From positions 223,284,532 to 223,348,531 of the forward strand of contig CM069432.1 in assembly GCA_035610365.1 (NCBI GenBank): a DNA stretch of 64,000 nt. Direction: 5' to 3'. The stretch comes from Aquatica leii (taxonomy: Eukaryota; Arthropoda; Insecta; Coleoptera; Lampyridae). Below, one piece after another: positions 24,440 through 39,800 of this stretch (the first letter of the stretch is position 1; each line of letters starts with the position of its first letter). The position numbers were made by a program, and so were the translations under genes. A model generated the notes under the pieces. That model did not search any database. It was not told where the DNA came from and was given only the letters and a program-made list of their open reading frames with translations.

Positions 24440-25425
24440 ATGTTAAAGCGAATGACAGTAACTGCTAACTAATTGTAGTATTGCAGGTAAGATTTTGTTA
24501 ATAAGCATTTAATTCATTGCAATTACTTTCTGCTTTTATATTTACTTATTTATTATCTGGTTATTGACATTTAATCATTCATCGTTAATTAATTTTTGGA
24601 TAATAACGAATTGTATTGTAAAGCTACTGACAATTATGTAAAAATCTTTTAAAAACGTATTAATATTATAAAATAAATATACTAAATGAGAACACCCAGA
24701 AATAACTTGGATAGCGGATACTGCAGTCTGACATTGACACCTTTAGAGAAATCATCAGCGCCACTCATTACTGAGATACGAACTAAAATGTAGTGCTAAC
24801 CATACTTTTTTGTGACAGTTTAATTGTCAGTGCAATTGTCATCAATATTAATATTTTTGTAAGATATTTTCTAAATAGATTAGTATGTTTAAACATATTT
24901 AGAAAATCGTTTGGGCGCATCAATAGTAGTTTGTGCTTTGTATGCTTATTTCAACATATATGTTATGTTCTTGAATTTTCTTGGTTTCTACGCAATTTTG
25001 TCGTGCGTTTCACCGTTAAATCTACGGGTGGGTTAAGTATGGGTGATTAATTCGTAAGCGAGTTAAAATGGCTGTTTAACTGTGTAGTTTTTTGTATAAT
25101 CTTATTGGAACTAATTAAAATTTGAATAAAGTTATTAAATTTCACAAAATTTTATACAGTTTATGCAATTCCTTAAATTGTTATACACTTTCATCAAAAT
25201 GAATGATCATAAACTTTTTTTGTTTTGAAAAATAGCGGTGCTGTAGTAAAGTAACATTCGTTTAATTTAGTTCTAATCTCAGTATTGTGTGGCGCTGTCT
25301 TCTACGCAGTCTAATCTCATAAGTATCAGCTATAAATACTATTATAGAGATCAGTGATTCATTTTTATTAAAATACGTAAACGATCAAAATTTGAATAAA
25401 ATCGAGCAGGTAGAACCTGAGAAAA
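24440..25425. other. AT-rich stretch; repeat shared with the window end
   Basis: No gene was found. About 25205-25265 (AATGATCATAAA...GAAAAATAGCGGT...CATTCGTTTAA) is homologous to 63938-64000, marking a dispersed repeat of unknown type. Confidence 0.5.
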
Positions 25426-25429
25426 TTTA

Positions 25430-25690
25430 GTAATGAGTTAGGCACTCATTGAGACGTCTAATGAGATGATCAATTTCTTTCCTAGGAAGTCTTGTTTTAT
25501 GCTACCTGTACATGGTTACAAAGCGCCGCTAGAGTTTGTGGGGGATAAAGTAAATTTTGCAATCACCTACCCATAATGTTCCAGACATGGTCAATTGGTG
25601 AAAGATCTGGAGATATTGGTAGTCAAGGTAGCAAACTGATTTAATTACTCTGAAAGCTATCTCTCAAGAGATTGTTACATTGCAGCATTC
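25430..25690 (-). pseudogene. Tc1-like transposase C-terminal fragment
   Basis: Reading leftward: LPISPDLSPIDHVWNIMGR, then LQNLLYPPQTLAAL, then several stops. 'S-P-D-L-S-P-I-[DE]-H-V-W' is the Tc1 third catalytic block; the expected Glu is here Asp. There is no inverted end in place. Confidence 0.75.
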
Positions 25691-25750
25691 CATTTAAAAA
25701 AAATAATATAATTGACAGTGGTTTGTTGCAAAAAAAAAATTTGATATATA

Positions 25751-26480
25751 CAGGGCACGCCGCTTATTGGAATCGCGCATGATGTTATTAATCGGGTAAT
25801 GTTATATCATTTTATTAAAGAACGAGCCGGATGTATGCTACTACATTGAAAAAACACCGTTTATAGTAATCATAATTTTGGTTTATGTTATCAATTTTCT
25901 TCTCAGGTTTGCTTCTATACATAAACATTCTATTTTTCATTATTTTTTAGTTGAATTTACACAACACGCTTGTTTAGAGTGAAAGGTTTTATCATCATAC
26001 CCTAAACATATTTGTGTATGTTTATCTTTATTTCTGCAGTGTTATTTATTTATTCGAGCAGTTTTGAAAGCATGTGGGTTCTTAATATAACAACTTCATT
26101 TAAGTACGTTTTATGCAATAACGTTATTTTGTATTTATTTTTATTATTAGTGTCAGAAAATTACTGAGAAAAAATGTATAATTCTTAGAACCGTGAATTA
26201 AACATAATATTTTTTATTTCTTTTTACTAACGGAGTCAACAAACTATTTAATGCTACAGGTCCGTAATTTTCAGTTTTTAAAATTTTTTATTAAAATTTT
26301 TTTGCTTGTATTAATGTTATGATTTTACCTTCTAAATTAGCAACCTGTTAAACAGATACAGGCGGTATGTATTTATTGTTTTCTAACCAATTAACATTTA
26401 TTTAATATTTTCTGAACTTTGGATATTGTTATATCATAAACCCTAAGTTCCAACGTGATTCTATTAACCGGCGTGCACTG
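25751..26480. mobile_element. Tc1/mariner-like MITE with about 29-bp inverted ends
   Basis: The left end CAGGGCACGCCGCTTATTGG continues AATCGCG; the right end, reverse complemented, is CAGTGCACGCCGGTTAATAG then AATCACG. TATA flanks both ends, consistent with TA target duplication. The interior is AT-rich without a frame. The right half is homologous to 30030-30350. Confidence 0.8.
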
Positions 26481-26526
26481 TATATTTTTCTATACCATTT
26501 TGGGCTCCTTTTCTTTAGATAACAGT

Positions 26527-26868
26527 ATGAGTGAGCCGAAGAAAAAATGGTGTTGAATATATGAAATATGGCTTTATTTCGTCACCAGAAAATAGTACTT
26601 TACTTATGTGAAACGTTATTTACTGAATCAAAAAAAAAATTTTTTTTTTTATGTAAAAACTAAACTATTGCTGTACAAACAAAATTTAGAAAGAGGAGAA
26701 TATTCTCAGTTTACAAATCTTTCAAAATTGCAAAATAGAGATGAACATTTGCTTGCTTATTGTCAACACTTAACGGTGTTTGATTCGAACCTTAACCAAA
26801 GATTTGAAGACATTCTTGAGCCGTACATAAATACATTCATAACATCTCAAGTTCATCCAACCCATTAA
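26527..26868 (+). pseudogene. hAT transposase fragment, internally deleted
   Basis: The amino part MSEPKKKW, then in a shifted frame VEYMKYGFISSPENSTLLM, matches the start of ZBED/SCAND3-type hAT proteins just before the BED finger. After a short gap the frame jumps to a mid-protein block: FYVKTKLLLYKQNLERGEY, then LLAYCQHLTVFDSNLNQRFE and DILEPY, ending in a stop at 26866-26868. The finger and catalytic core between these blocks are missing. No inverted ends were found. Confidence 0.65.
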
Positions 26869-26934
26869 AAAATTTTGTTTGTATTTTAAATCAAAAGTTA
26901 TAATTTCAGTCTCAAACAAATCTTGAGAAAAAAT

Positions 26935-27090
26935 GAAATGAAGGTTCTAAGATGTATAACTGGAGGAACACTAATGAACCGAGTGCATAATCAACAAATA
27001 AGAGAAGAATGTGGCGTCGAAGATAAGATGGCCAAGAATAAGAAGGCAAACATGAAACAAACACATCCAAAAAATGGAAGAACATAGGAT
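26935..27090 (+). pseudogene. RTE-like LINE C-terminal scrap
   Basis: NEMKVLRCITGGTLMNRVHN, then QQIREECGVEDKMAK. This is the 'E-M-x-x-L-R-x-I-x-G' tail block of LINE reverse transcriptases, truncated on both sides. Confidence 0.65.
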
Positions 27091-27115
27091 TGTGAAAATA
27101 TGTATTTTTTTAAAA

Positions 27116-29480
27116 TCAATTCAAGAGGTGGTTCGTCTAGCGCCCCTGCACTGCGGTCTTCTTGGTCGCTTTGTGCACCTCTGATTTATTACTCCCTCAT
27201 CAGTTCTGTTTTGTCAATGAAGTCCAAAAGCTTATTCCAAGGGGTTTTTTTCAACTCATCATCGGTTAGCTTTGGTTTTCCGAGAATCGTTGTGCGTTGC
27301 ATTTGATACACAGTGCTCTGTAATTAGTCCCGTGAGTTTCCTTAATTTTTGTCGACTCATGCTTGATAGTGCAGTTTGAGTGTTTAATTGTGGCTCTGTA
27401 AGGAAGAGTTTTGTGTGCCACATCCCTGAAGAGTTTTTCCATAAATTATTTCTTTTTCGGTTTTGTATGCGATTCCGAAAACGGGGGTTCAGGTCCGATA
27501 AATGTCCCTGTTGCGCCGTTTTTTGCTAGTGCGTCCGCCATTAGGTTACTCTTTACATTTTGGTCTTTTGGTATCTAGATGAGCTGCACAGGTTGGTGAT
27601 TTGCCAATATTTCCAGACTGTTTATGCATGCCATAATTAGTTTGGATTTTATTACTGGTGATCTTAGCGCCAGTAGTGCTGCTTGGCTATCAGACATGAT
27701 CGATATCGGCCCATTTGTGAATGATTTCGAGTCGATAATGTTCCTGACACACCAGTCAATAGCAGCAACTTCAGCTTGAAAAGCTGATGCATATTTACCC
27801 AAACTCAGTGAAAATTGCTTCCCATAGTGCTTGCCTTCATATACTCCTGCTCCGGTACCGTTTTTTGGTCCCATCTGTGTACCAAATAGTTCCTTTAACC
27901 GCGCCCGGGTAAATGTTTTTTGTCCACTCGTCTCATGACGGTATTATCACTAGAAATTTCTTTAAAATGTGATAATTTTTTGTGATCTCATAGTTAAGAT
28001 TGTTTCTTCACGCAGCACGTTGTATATATCCGGTTTGTTTTTTCCGGTAATTGAGGCGTGTCCATTATTCTGCAGCCTGTATGCTGCTTGTCTTGCTTCC
28101 ATCATTACAACGAGGTGTAATGGTGGAAGTGAAAGTAGTGCATCCATGGCTGCTGTGGGCGTGGTTCCCATCGGTCCTGTTATCAGTAGACATGCCTATT
28201 TGTGTACTTTGCTTAGCTTTGCAGCTGTGCTTTACAGGTTGGTTCTCTCAACCCATACAAGCGCGCCGTATGTGATACTTGTTACCACAGTATATAACCA
28301 TTTGGTCATTGTGGGTTTCAATTCCCATGTGTGCCCGACTATCCATTTGGTTGTATTGAGAACCCTGATGGTCTTCGTTGTGATTTTTCTAGATGAGCAT
28401 TGAAAGTAAGTTTAGTATCAAGAGTAAGTCTGAGATATTTGACTTCTTTTGTCATCGAGAGCGTAACTCCGTACATTGTAGGTAGTTTTATGTCATCCGT
28501 TTTCCGTCGTTTGGTAAACGGAACAATTGCCGTCTTAGTTGGGTTCACTATTTTTTGCACCATTTTTCGACGGTGTTTAGTGCACTTTGCATTATGTTCG
28601 ATACAGTTGCCCCAAACTTCCCATTTGTGATAATGGTGAGATCGTCAGCGTAACCTAAAGCAAACACCCCGCCGTCTTCTAGTTTATGTAGTAGGCCGTC
28701 CATGACAAGGCATCACAGTAGGGGTGATAGCACCCCGCCTTGTGGGCATTCGCCAGCCACTTTGGCTCCCACAGTGCTACCGTGCAAAGTAGCTGTTACC
28801 GTCCGATTCCTGAGCATTGATTTGACCCAGTTTTGGATTAGAGGTGTAATTCCTTTTTTCTCCATTGCCCTTGCAATTAAGGTGAAGGTAGTATTGTCAA
28901 ATGCTCTTTCAATATCTAGAAAAGCACCCAATGCAATATTGGATTGCATTTTCGCATCTGCTTACTAGTTGGTGAATTGCTAGCTCGCAAGATTTTCCAG
29001 ATTGGTAAGCATACTGGTTTCGGTGCAGAGGCGAAGCCTTTAGTACCCCGTCCCGTATATACTTGTCGACTACTTTTTCAAGTAGTTTTAAGATGAAAGA
29101 AGTTAAGCTGATCGGCCTGTAAGATTTAGCCTAGGCGTACGTCGATCTCCCTGGCATTGGTATACATACCACCTTGACAATCCGCCAGCTGTTTGGTATG
29201 TGCGAAAGTGCTAAGTTGGCTCTAAGAATTTTGCATACAGCGCTTCGAAGAGCAGCAAATCCTTTTTGCAACATGATGGGATAAATTCCATCGGCTCCTG
29301 GAGACTGAAAGGGTTTAAACGTATAGATTCTCTATTTTAGGTTTTCAGGATTGATTATTTTTCTCGCTAAGTCCCAGTTCCTTTTGGTTGCCCGTTTGTT
29401 TGGTACCTCTAGGTCCTGGTGCTTAGGAACTTCAGTTAAGGACGAACCCGGGAAGTGTTTTTGCAGTAGTTCTTGCAAAA
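27116..29480 (-). pseudogene. I/R1-like LINE: reverse transcriptase plus RNase H
   Basis: Reading leftward from about 29310: SPGADGIYPIMLQKGFAALR, IPNSWRIVKVVCIPMPG, YRPISLTSFILKLLEKVVDK, NQYAYQSGKSCELAIHQL, then 28949-28713 with ALGAFLDIERAFDNTTFTLI and CPQGGVLSPLL. The catalytic YADDL box at 28652-28638 is intact. VKYLRLTLDTKLTFNAHLEK follows at about 28460-28400. After a stretch with stops comes RNase H at 27874-27575: AFQAEVAAIDWCVRNI and ISIMSDSQAALLALRSP keep the Glu and Asp ligands, then VQLIWIPKDQNVKSN and ADALAKNGATGTFIGPEP. The tail ends SAGALDEPPLELI near 27116. It is the longest LINE relic of the window, about 2.4 kb, with scattered stops. The amino-terminal endonuclease and any gag-like ORF are absent. 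Confidence 0.88.
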
Positions 29481-29489
29481 TATGTAAAA

Positions 29490-30025
29490 ACAATACCACC
29501 TAAAAAGTGGAAAAACTCGTGGACCTCCATATCACAAAAAGCGGCTTGAGAGTTGAAGTTAAACACGACAAGATCCTACCAAGAAGAATGAGAAGAAGAA
29601 TTTATAATTTCAATAAATGCTTCTTGAACAATGTTTTATTCATATTTTATTTTTACGTCATTATTTACCATTCAAGGCAGCAAAGTTAAATTTGTAATTT
29701 TTTTATTATGCATTTATGTAGTTTTTTTGCTCAGTGGTCCGTAGGCAAGTTTTGAGTTTTGGAACCTAGATCATCAATGACAAATGCAATAAATTTATCA
29801 GTTGCCTGTTTTATTTCTGATACGTTTCTGTGGATGTTTACAAAAACATTTCTTTTCTTTTGAAACAATGAGATGCAAAGGAAACCAAACCGAGGAAAAC
29901 ACACAAATAACAAATTGTAGTAAAAAAATAGTGACGTAAGTTAGTTCATTGGACAGTGCCCTTGCAGCCTATGACCCACCGGGAACATTTCTGAACTTCC
30001 AGTGGCCATCTGTCTTTGATCATAA
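29490..30025. other. Stretch without a recognised gene
   Basis: A 60-codon plus frame at 29507-29689 (KSGLRVEVKHDKILPRRMRR...) matches no family I know. Nothing else is evident. Confidence 0.4.
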
Positions 30026-30029
30026 CATT

Positions 30030-30350
30030 GTTTTTGATTTCTTTTTGTTAACGGTGTCAACACATTATTTAATGCAATAGGTTCGTAATTTTTGATTTGT
30101 TTGCATAAAAAAATTTGTTTAATATGTTTTATTAGAACTTTTATTTAGACATTTTTTTGCTTGTATTAATATTTTCACTTTCTAAATTAACAACCAGTTA
30201 ATCAGAAATACGCTGTATGGATTTACTTACTGCTTTCTAACTATTTATTTTTTTATTTTTAATATCACGTTTTGTTTTCATTTGGTTATTGTTATTAAAA
30301 ACCCCAAGTCTCAATGTGATTCATTAAGCAACATGTGCGTATTAAAAAAC
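30030..30350. repeat. Second, partial copy of the 25.75-kb MITE
   Basis: It is collinear with 26210-26470: TTAACGGTGTCAACACATTA vs CTAACGGAGTCAACAAACTA, TTTTTTTGCTTGTATTAAT, CAATGTGATTCATTAA vs CAACGTGATTCTATTAA. The left part and left inverted end are not seen. Confidence 0.75.
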
Positions 30351-32842
30351 ATTATTTACATTTTTATTGTAACCTTTCTTCCCTACTACTAATTGTACCC
30401 AATCCAATGTATTGATCAATAAATTAGTCAAGTTGACTATCAGTTTATCGTTGTGTGTAATACAAATATTATTCGTCAATTTCTTGATGTATTAAGATAT
30501 GTTCTGTTTTTCATGAATTTTTTCGGAATTTTTGCTAACCTGTTTGAAGTGAGTTGGCATTTTATATCCATAAACTGACATGCTGGTTATAATTAAATTT
30601 ACGAATCAATTGGTAAAGTAATAGTAAAAAATTGCAATTTTTTTATAAATAACAATAAAAATTTTAAAGTTAGACTAAATAGTCCAACACACGTTACAAG
30701 CCTTTGGTTTTTTAATTTTTTTGCATACACAAAAGTGACTAATAATTGGAGATATACGATACCAAAAAAAATAGTCATTAAAACAAATTCATACTTTTGA
30801 TATTGTTTTAAAAACCGTAAAAAAACATATTTACTTTGATTCGTTTACCATTTATTTGTAGTTAACTAAGAAGTTAGAAACCAATAAAATAGTTCTCTAG
30901 ACATAATGATAATTAATATTGTGTAATTCTGGAAATATAGTATACAAATATAAAAATAATTAGTAGGTTATTTAAATATAAAATATATCTAAAAGTCTTA
31001 CAGATCTAAATGGCCGTTATACATAGTAATTATGCACAGTTATTTATTTTTATTTTTATAACGAATCGCCATAAGGATTATTTCTACAACTGTTGCTAAT
31101 GAAATTGCTGCAATTCCATATTCGACCGGATACAAAAATTATATAATATCCTTTGCCGTTGATAATCTCTAATTTCCATTTGTTGTTATTATGCACACAC
31201 TTACCTACATACTTACCTTGAGATGAATTGCGATTGTTCATTAAGTCGCTTCAAAATGTTTATTTTAATTAAACTACGCATATTATAAAGAAAAAGGTGT
31301 TGCAATTTGAAAGCAAAAAAAAATCTTTAAAGCCTTCGCATAAAAGCGAACCACCCACATTTACCTCTTAAAATGGAAAAAGTCAAAAGTAAATATTTTT
31401 TATCAATAACGGAAAAAAAAATGTTTCAAGAAAAATCAAACCGTACATTTTTAGAAAAAGTTCCCACAGTATCGGAACAATAACAGAAATATTTACCATA
31501 TCAAAATACACGTCTATAAATACTAAATTGCATAAGAGATCCACACTTGTATCGGTACCAAAGAAAATCGTCCTACACTACACCTGCTCTTTAATGGGGA
31601 TCCTCCCTTGTATCTTTTCAACTAAGATGCGGACAAAAACTACATCACAAAGGTGGGTCCGTGGGTCGTTGGGATTCTTTTGTACAGTTTAAATACCTAA
31701 AATAGTAGGCGGTTGTTCTGAATCATAAATTTATAAAGCTACACAAAATATTTTTTAGTTTTTTTTTTAAATGGTCACGAAGATAACGTAATTGCGTTAT
31801 ATTAAAGAAGTGATTGCTGCTGTATAAGTTGGATATCAACGCCGTTACCACAAATAATGTAGTGGTTTTTCTAACCACATATCTTCACACATGTGCAGTT
31901 ATTTATTCAGTCCGATGTAAAATTATAGGGTCTGTCATATGTTTTTGGTAAATCCCAGCGGAACTTCGGTAAACATTTCAATTACAAAAATGTCATGCGT
32001 TCCCAGCCATGTGATGATTTACAGAAGGAAATATCCACTTGAACTTGATGAAAAATGGGGTTATCAACTAATTGATACTCGTAGGACATTCAAATATATT
32101 TGCATTTAAAAATATAAAACAAAAATACAAAAATCGAATCTAAACACATATTAATGCCTTACTTGATTGTTTTACTATTTAAAGATCCCACAACAGTTAT
32201 TGTTTTATTCTTAGTACAATTCACAGCAACTAATGCTACTTCCAATAATTTTACATGAATGTATTATCCAGAGTGTTTATATTATTTAAATAGCAATTTA
32301 TGGAACTTTAATCCTTATTGCATATGTAATAATTTTGTTTACAGTACATTTGAAGATTATTATAAGATTTCGTTTTTTCTAAATATATAAATTTATTAAA
32401 ATGTCACTTTACAGAAGTGGCTGTTATACTAATACTATAAACAAAATCAAGTAACCACTATTTTTTTAAATGAGCGTTTTTTAGCTTTTGTTTACTACAC
32501 TGTGTATTTTGTGTTGTATTGTTTTAAGCTGTTGTGGAGCAATCTATGCAAACTCTTAACCTCTTGGCAAACAAACACTGATACTATTATTTGTATGAAG
32601 TCACAAAAACTTTGATATGGGAAATATAAAGTTCCAAGATAATTGTTATGCTGTAAATTTACAATTATCTCAGAACAGAAATTGAAAATTTTGCTAAGCT
32701 GATTCTTATTTGATGATTCAGATTTATACATTTTGTATACTGAAAAAATAATACATTATCCAAAAATTTCATAATTTGTAATTAAATGAAAATCTATTAT
32801 TTTTAAAAAATAATTCGATTACAGTTTAGTTATTCATTATTT
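30351..32842. other. AT-rich stretch without a recognised gene
   Basis: Small open frames at 31056-31241 and 32495-32731 (minus) have no recognisable motifs. No repeats were noticed. Confidence 0.5.
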
Positions 32843-32850
32843 ATCTAATT
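32843..32850. repeat. Target-site duplication, left (hAT copy 2)
   Basis: ATCTAATT, matching ATCTAATG at 35028-35035 in 7 of 8 positions. Confidence 0.85.
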
Positions 32851-35027
<2,177 letters not shown>

Positions 35028-35035
35028 ATCTAATG
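35028..35035. repeat. Target-site duplication, right (hAT copy 2)
   Basis: ATCTAATG, 7 of 8 bases as at 32843-32850. Confidence 0.85.
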
Positions 35036-36479
35036 GATAATTTAACTCATTCGCGGATTTAGGTTCGGCTGCACGTTTTAAATTCTACACATTGCACAAA
35101 ATATGATTATTGCTTTTCAATTTATTTATTGTCAGAATAATACTTAAGTACATACAATTAATAATGTTATACCCGTAATTACCAGAAGTATCTTACGACT
35201 TAACCAAATAAAAAATTAAAACAATATAGTATACTTATTTAAATTATTTTTTAAATTTATTTCTTAATACAAATAGTAGTAGAATTATCTACATTTTAAT
35301 CCTAGCTTTAGACTTAAAAAGTACACAGGATAGGACCGCAGTACATTAATTTCACATCATCCATGCAATATAGCCATGGTGTTTCATTGGGTCAAATTAC
35401 ATACTTGTAATCTTCAAAATATATAAAAGTAGCGTTATTTTGATTAAATCAATTATTGTTTTAAAATACCTTTTTAGTAATACTAAATATAACTCGTACT
35501 GTGCCATTCCATGCTACAAATTCAAATTTAATTCTCTTTTTTGGTTTTGCGCTTGTTAAGTTTTAACTAGCTGAACGTTTGAAACGTGATATGGATGAAG
35601 CAGGTTTTTTTGTAGAACCAAGTGAACGGTTTTGTTATTGGGGATATTTAATGTTGAAGCTAACTGTTGAGTATTAAGCAAAGGCTCTTCGTGTATTGCA
35701 CGCCTTTACCTTGGTCAACCAGCATTAGCGTTTTTTGTTATAAACGTACCAGTTTCTTAAAGTCGTTGATCCAGTCTTCGAAATGTATTTTTTTAGGTTG
35801 CCTTTGATTTGGTGAATGTATGCTATAATTGTTTGCGGCCGTGTTAGCATTTCCATTACAGAAACCGTACACCGTACATACCGGCATATTCAGTAAATGT
35901 AAAAGCCATTATGAATGAACAAAACAAAAACAAAAAACGCAAAAAACACAGAACCACAAGAACTAATCAAAAGTACACAAATAACACAAAAAAAGCAAAG
36001 GTTATACAAAAATGAAACAAGAAAGTCGAATTGGATACACAAATGTCAAAATTCGATAGATGTTTATGCTTGAAATCTGTTGAAATCGCATTAAAATAGA
36101 AAGTTTGTTTTACAACATTGTTTTGTTTTTTGAAAAAATACGTTAATAAAAACAAACTTTGTCAAAAAAAAACAAAAGTATCAAAATTCATTTATTTTTA
36201 ATTGCAGCTATCTCTACCAACAGATATCAAAACTAACACTTATTTATAGACCAAAACTCTGAACTTCGAGAATCTCGTGAAGACATATGAAGCCTCATTC
36301 AACATTTTACTATTAAAATTTTTAATTTAGTATTGAAGAAACAATGCCCTAGCGTGTAACTTTTTCGTCAGGATTATAAATTTTTCTTCCTTCATTTTTC
36401 ACTTTGTGTTACATTCTGTTGTCAAAATTAGCACACACTGTTCACTACTCGGCAAAACGACGAATCTGACCGCAAAAGT
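35036..36479. other. AT-rich stretch without a recognised gene
   Basis: I see nothing recognisable. Confidence 0.5.
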
Positions 36480-36880
36480 ATTGTTTCTGAAGATTCCCGT
36501 TCCGGCTGGTACGTAGCGGTAGGATCACTTTCTGGCTAGTAAGTGCTGTTCCACTTAAATACATTATATTAAATTAAATTCCGGTCGCGGTGGCGTATTC
36601 CATTGCCGGCGTGTAAGCCTAACGTAAACACCAAGCTGATTTGATAGTAATCTTTTGCAATTTTGAGAGAGGGATTGCGTGAGCGGTTTTTTATTTGGAT
36701 GGAAACAGGCGGAGTGAGAGAGAAAAGACCTGGTAATAATTTTTCTTACTTCTTCTGGCAACGTGTGTTCCATTTACGTAGCCGGGACGTTCCCGGACTA
36801 ATTTGTTGACGCCATGAATTCGTGCCGGTTTAATGCCGGCTGTAGTGTAAAATTACACTGCTCTCTCAGGGTGGCGGCAT
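36480..36880. other. GC-rich island of unknown origin
   Basis: It stands out from the AT-rich surroundings: many CCGG/GCCGG words, a perfect 6-bp-arm palindrome CCGGGACGTTCCCGG at 36781-36795, and GTGCCGGTTTAATGCCGGC at about 36820-36838. It could be an LTR or leader region of a retroelement, or a regulatory island. A 69-codon minus frame (36564-36773) has no recognisable motif. I see no second copy in the window. Confidence 0.4.
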
Positions 36881-39800
36881 TAAAGTTTTTTTCTTTTTTT
36901 AACGCCTTGACCATCTTCTAGGTCACACTAAGCACTGTAATTTAAAAGTATTTACAGTTTGCAAGTTATGAAATGTAACGTATTGGAAGTCTACTGTAAT
37001 AACACAAATAACTTGAATTTCTAAAACTAACTGTTTTTTTGCGTATGAGATTTTAGTTTTGCAAATTTGGCATCAACTCCCAACTAAAAACTCACATCAA
37101 CTTTTCAGTAATAACAATAAATTTGCAAACTAAATTAAGCAATTGACAGTTTACTATTAGTTGATTTACGAAAAGTGCACATAATTTGCTAGCAGAAAAC
37201 GCCCAGAAAGTTTATCTTTTATATTCGTTTAATATCAATTTTTTCGTAACTAGTAGTCTAAATGTAAAAATTCTTATCTTGTATAAACCAAAAATGAAGT
37301 ACAATTTGTGTTTAATTGCACTATTAAAAACTAAAATTTAACAAACTTTTTTTTTGGTTTTTTGGCATTGTTGTGGGAACTTCTGCATTAATAGATTACG
37401 AAAAATTTTTTAGTACTCAAACCCTTAAATTCGAGTTACATAAAAACAAGTTATTATTATATATCAAATTTCCTAAATGTTAAATCCTTATATATAATCA
37501 TGTAATGTGTATTTTGGTTTTCTATTTTATTTTATTCATGTGTCTGTATATAAATGATTCTAAATGAATATACTTTCCAGCGTAACCATAAAAAATATTT
37601 GTTTAAGAGATATCACATATATGAAATGTTTAAATTAATTTTAACGTTATTTTATTTATAGAAGCAGTTCAAGTAATGCACTGGTTTCATCATCGTAAGA
37701 ACGACAATGCACAACCAATTAGCTTTAAAAACTCTTAAAATTGAAATTTTATTTTTTAAATATTTAAGTGTACCTACAAAAAATCATTTTACTTATTATG
37801 AATGACAGAAACTTGACTAGTATTGATTAGTTACATGTTTTAAAAAATTTTTTTTTAAATATCAAACCTGGTGGAACGTCTATACAGGATTGTAAAAGGT
37901 AATACCAATGAACGAATAGAACTTCCGAAAATAAAATAAAGTGCTAGATAATATGTTTGCGCGATTAAGATATTCAAAATTTGTCGACACATATTAAACT
38001 TACTGTCTGTCATCTTGAATCCAATGGCATTGCATTATGTGTAGTAAAAACTATTAAGGAAAGAATGAACGTCAGTAAAAATGATGAATAAATAAATGAT
38101 GAATAGGAAGAATACCAACTGAACTAATGTAGAAACTCTGAATCGAGCCGAAGAATGCCAGCGTGATATTGCTAATAAGAAAATAAAAGGAGCTTAGAAG
38201 CAATGTGAGTAAAGTTCACTTTCAATAAAAACTGAGGAAATACGTAAAACGATTTGTGTAACCCATTGGTGCAACTAGCCAGTAATCGCCAAAACAAATA
38301 GAATTCACAAAATTTTAGTTTTTAAAATCCAAAACAAGTTTTTGGTACAAAACATATCAATAGCGCGATGTTGGTGGCGTAATTTCCAAGAAATTTCAGT
38401 ACAGTAAAGACTATTGTTTGCAAACGTTTGCCTTACGTAAGTTTTAATAGTATTATTAATTTATTTTGAATAAAAAGCTATACTGGGGAAATTTAAGCAG
38501 AAAATGATACGGTCATCTTCAATAGTTGTTTTATCAAAAGCTAGAAAAAAGAAGCTTAATCCTGGTGTCGCTAAAAGAACTGAGAGAAGTAAAGAAAATA
38601 TATTTTTTGTTTGTTGTTGTGGATCTTTGCTCAGTATTCGGTAAAATATTTGGAGTTGAATTACAATAGCAAACATTTTGTCAGCATGTTTAAACTTTTG
38701 TTAACAAAAGGATGTACCTATGTTACTACTTCATAAGAAAATTTGGGATTAGTAGACCAAGTTTTTTTCTTCGTTCAGATATTCTGCACCACATGGACCT
38801 CTTTCAATGCCAAACTCTAACTGCAGGAAGAAAAAATCTTATGCGGTTATTTAGAATTTAGAGTTGCTTTTTTAGTGACTAACAAAAGAACAGAGAGTTT
38901 TATTATGAAACATACGGTGTTGCTTTCAGGCAGTAGGATGTTCAAGTTTGTACGCTAGCTTTTTGTCAAATCTTACGGGTCTTAATTTAAAAATTCAAAT
39001 AATCCTTTGCGCTTGTGCAAAAATTGGTAATATATTTTAGGAAAGAAGAGAAGTTGACCACACTTGCAAAACTGTCGTTACTACAAGCTACTCAAGCGAT
39101 TGACAAAAAGAGAGCTAATCATTTTTTCTCATTACTAAAAAAGAACATTGTCTAACGCTCTCGTTTGAGTGACATAGAAATTTACGCAATCCCAAAATTA
39201 TAGATCAAGATGACAACTTTACGTGTATAATTTTTCTATTGTTGTTGGTAGTTCTTAATTCAAAATGTCTGTAGACAATTGCTTCAACCATGCATCCATT
39301 GAAGGAACTTACTCAAAAGTTTAAACGATGTAACGTTGTGTGTCTGCAGAACTTAGATTTATTAGAGATTAAGAACAGGTGACTATTTGCCGACGAGTAC
39401 AGAGGGCAAAAGAAAAATAAGACCTTGATATTTATGTTACAATCGTGACTGCTGCAAGCTCTTAGTAATGTGGAAGGAGTATTCCTGTATGAGGCTATTC
39501 CTTGATACCTCCTCAATGTTTATTTGGTCTTTGTGAAAAAGAGTCCACGAAACAAGAAAGTATCAAGAATGCCCAGAGCTGTAACGTTATCGTCCAGAAA
39601 TATGCAAGCATTAGACGACCCAAAGTTGATGTACATATTTCAGACTCAGCGACGGCACCAAGTTTTCTTATATGAGGGAGCATACGGCACAGTCATTTGT
39701 GGGTGTTTTCAAAGATAAGTAAGCACTTCGGTGGGCATTCCAATTAGCATGGTGGACATGTGCACCGTTGTTGTTCATACTAGAAGAAATAAGCAACAAA

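Noticed and set aside
27969-28968. Long plus-strand frames of 75-144 codons
   Set aside because: Antisense to the I/R1-like LINE, whose minus-strand YADD and RNase H motifs are clear.
32495-32731. 78-codon minus frame
   Set aside because: No motif, AT-driven codons, no supporting context.
39060-39720. Possible pogo-type transposase relic on plus
   Set aside because: A few residues resemble pogo spacing, but no catalytic or HTH block could be aligned without forcing.
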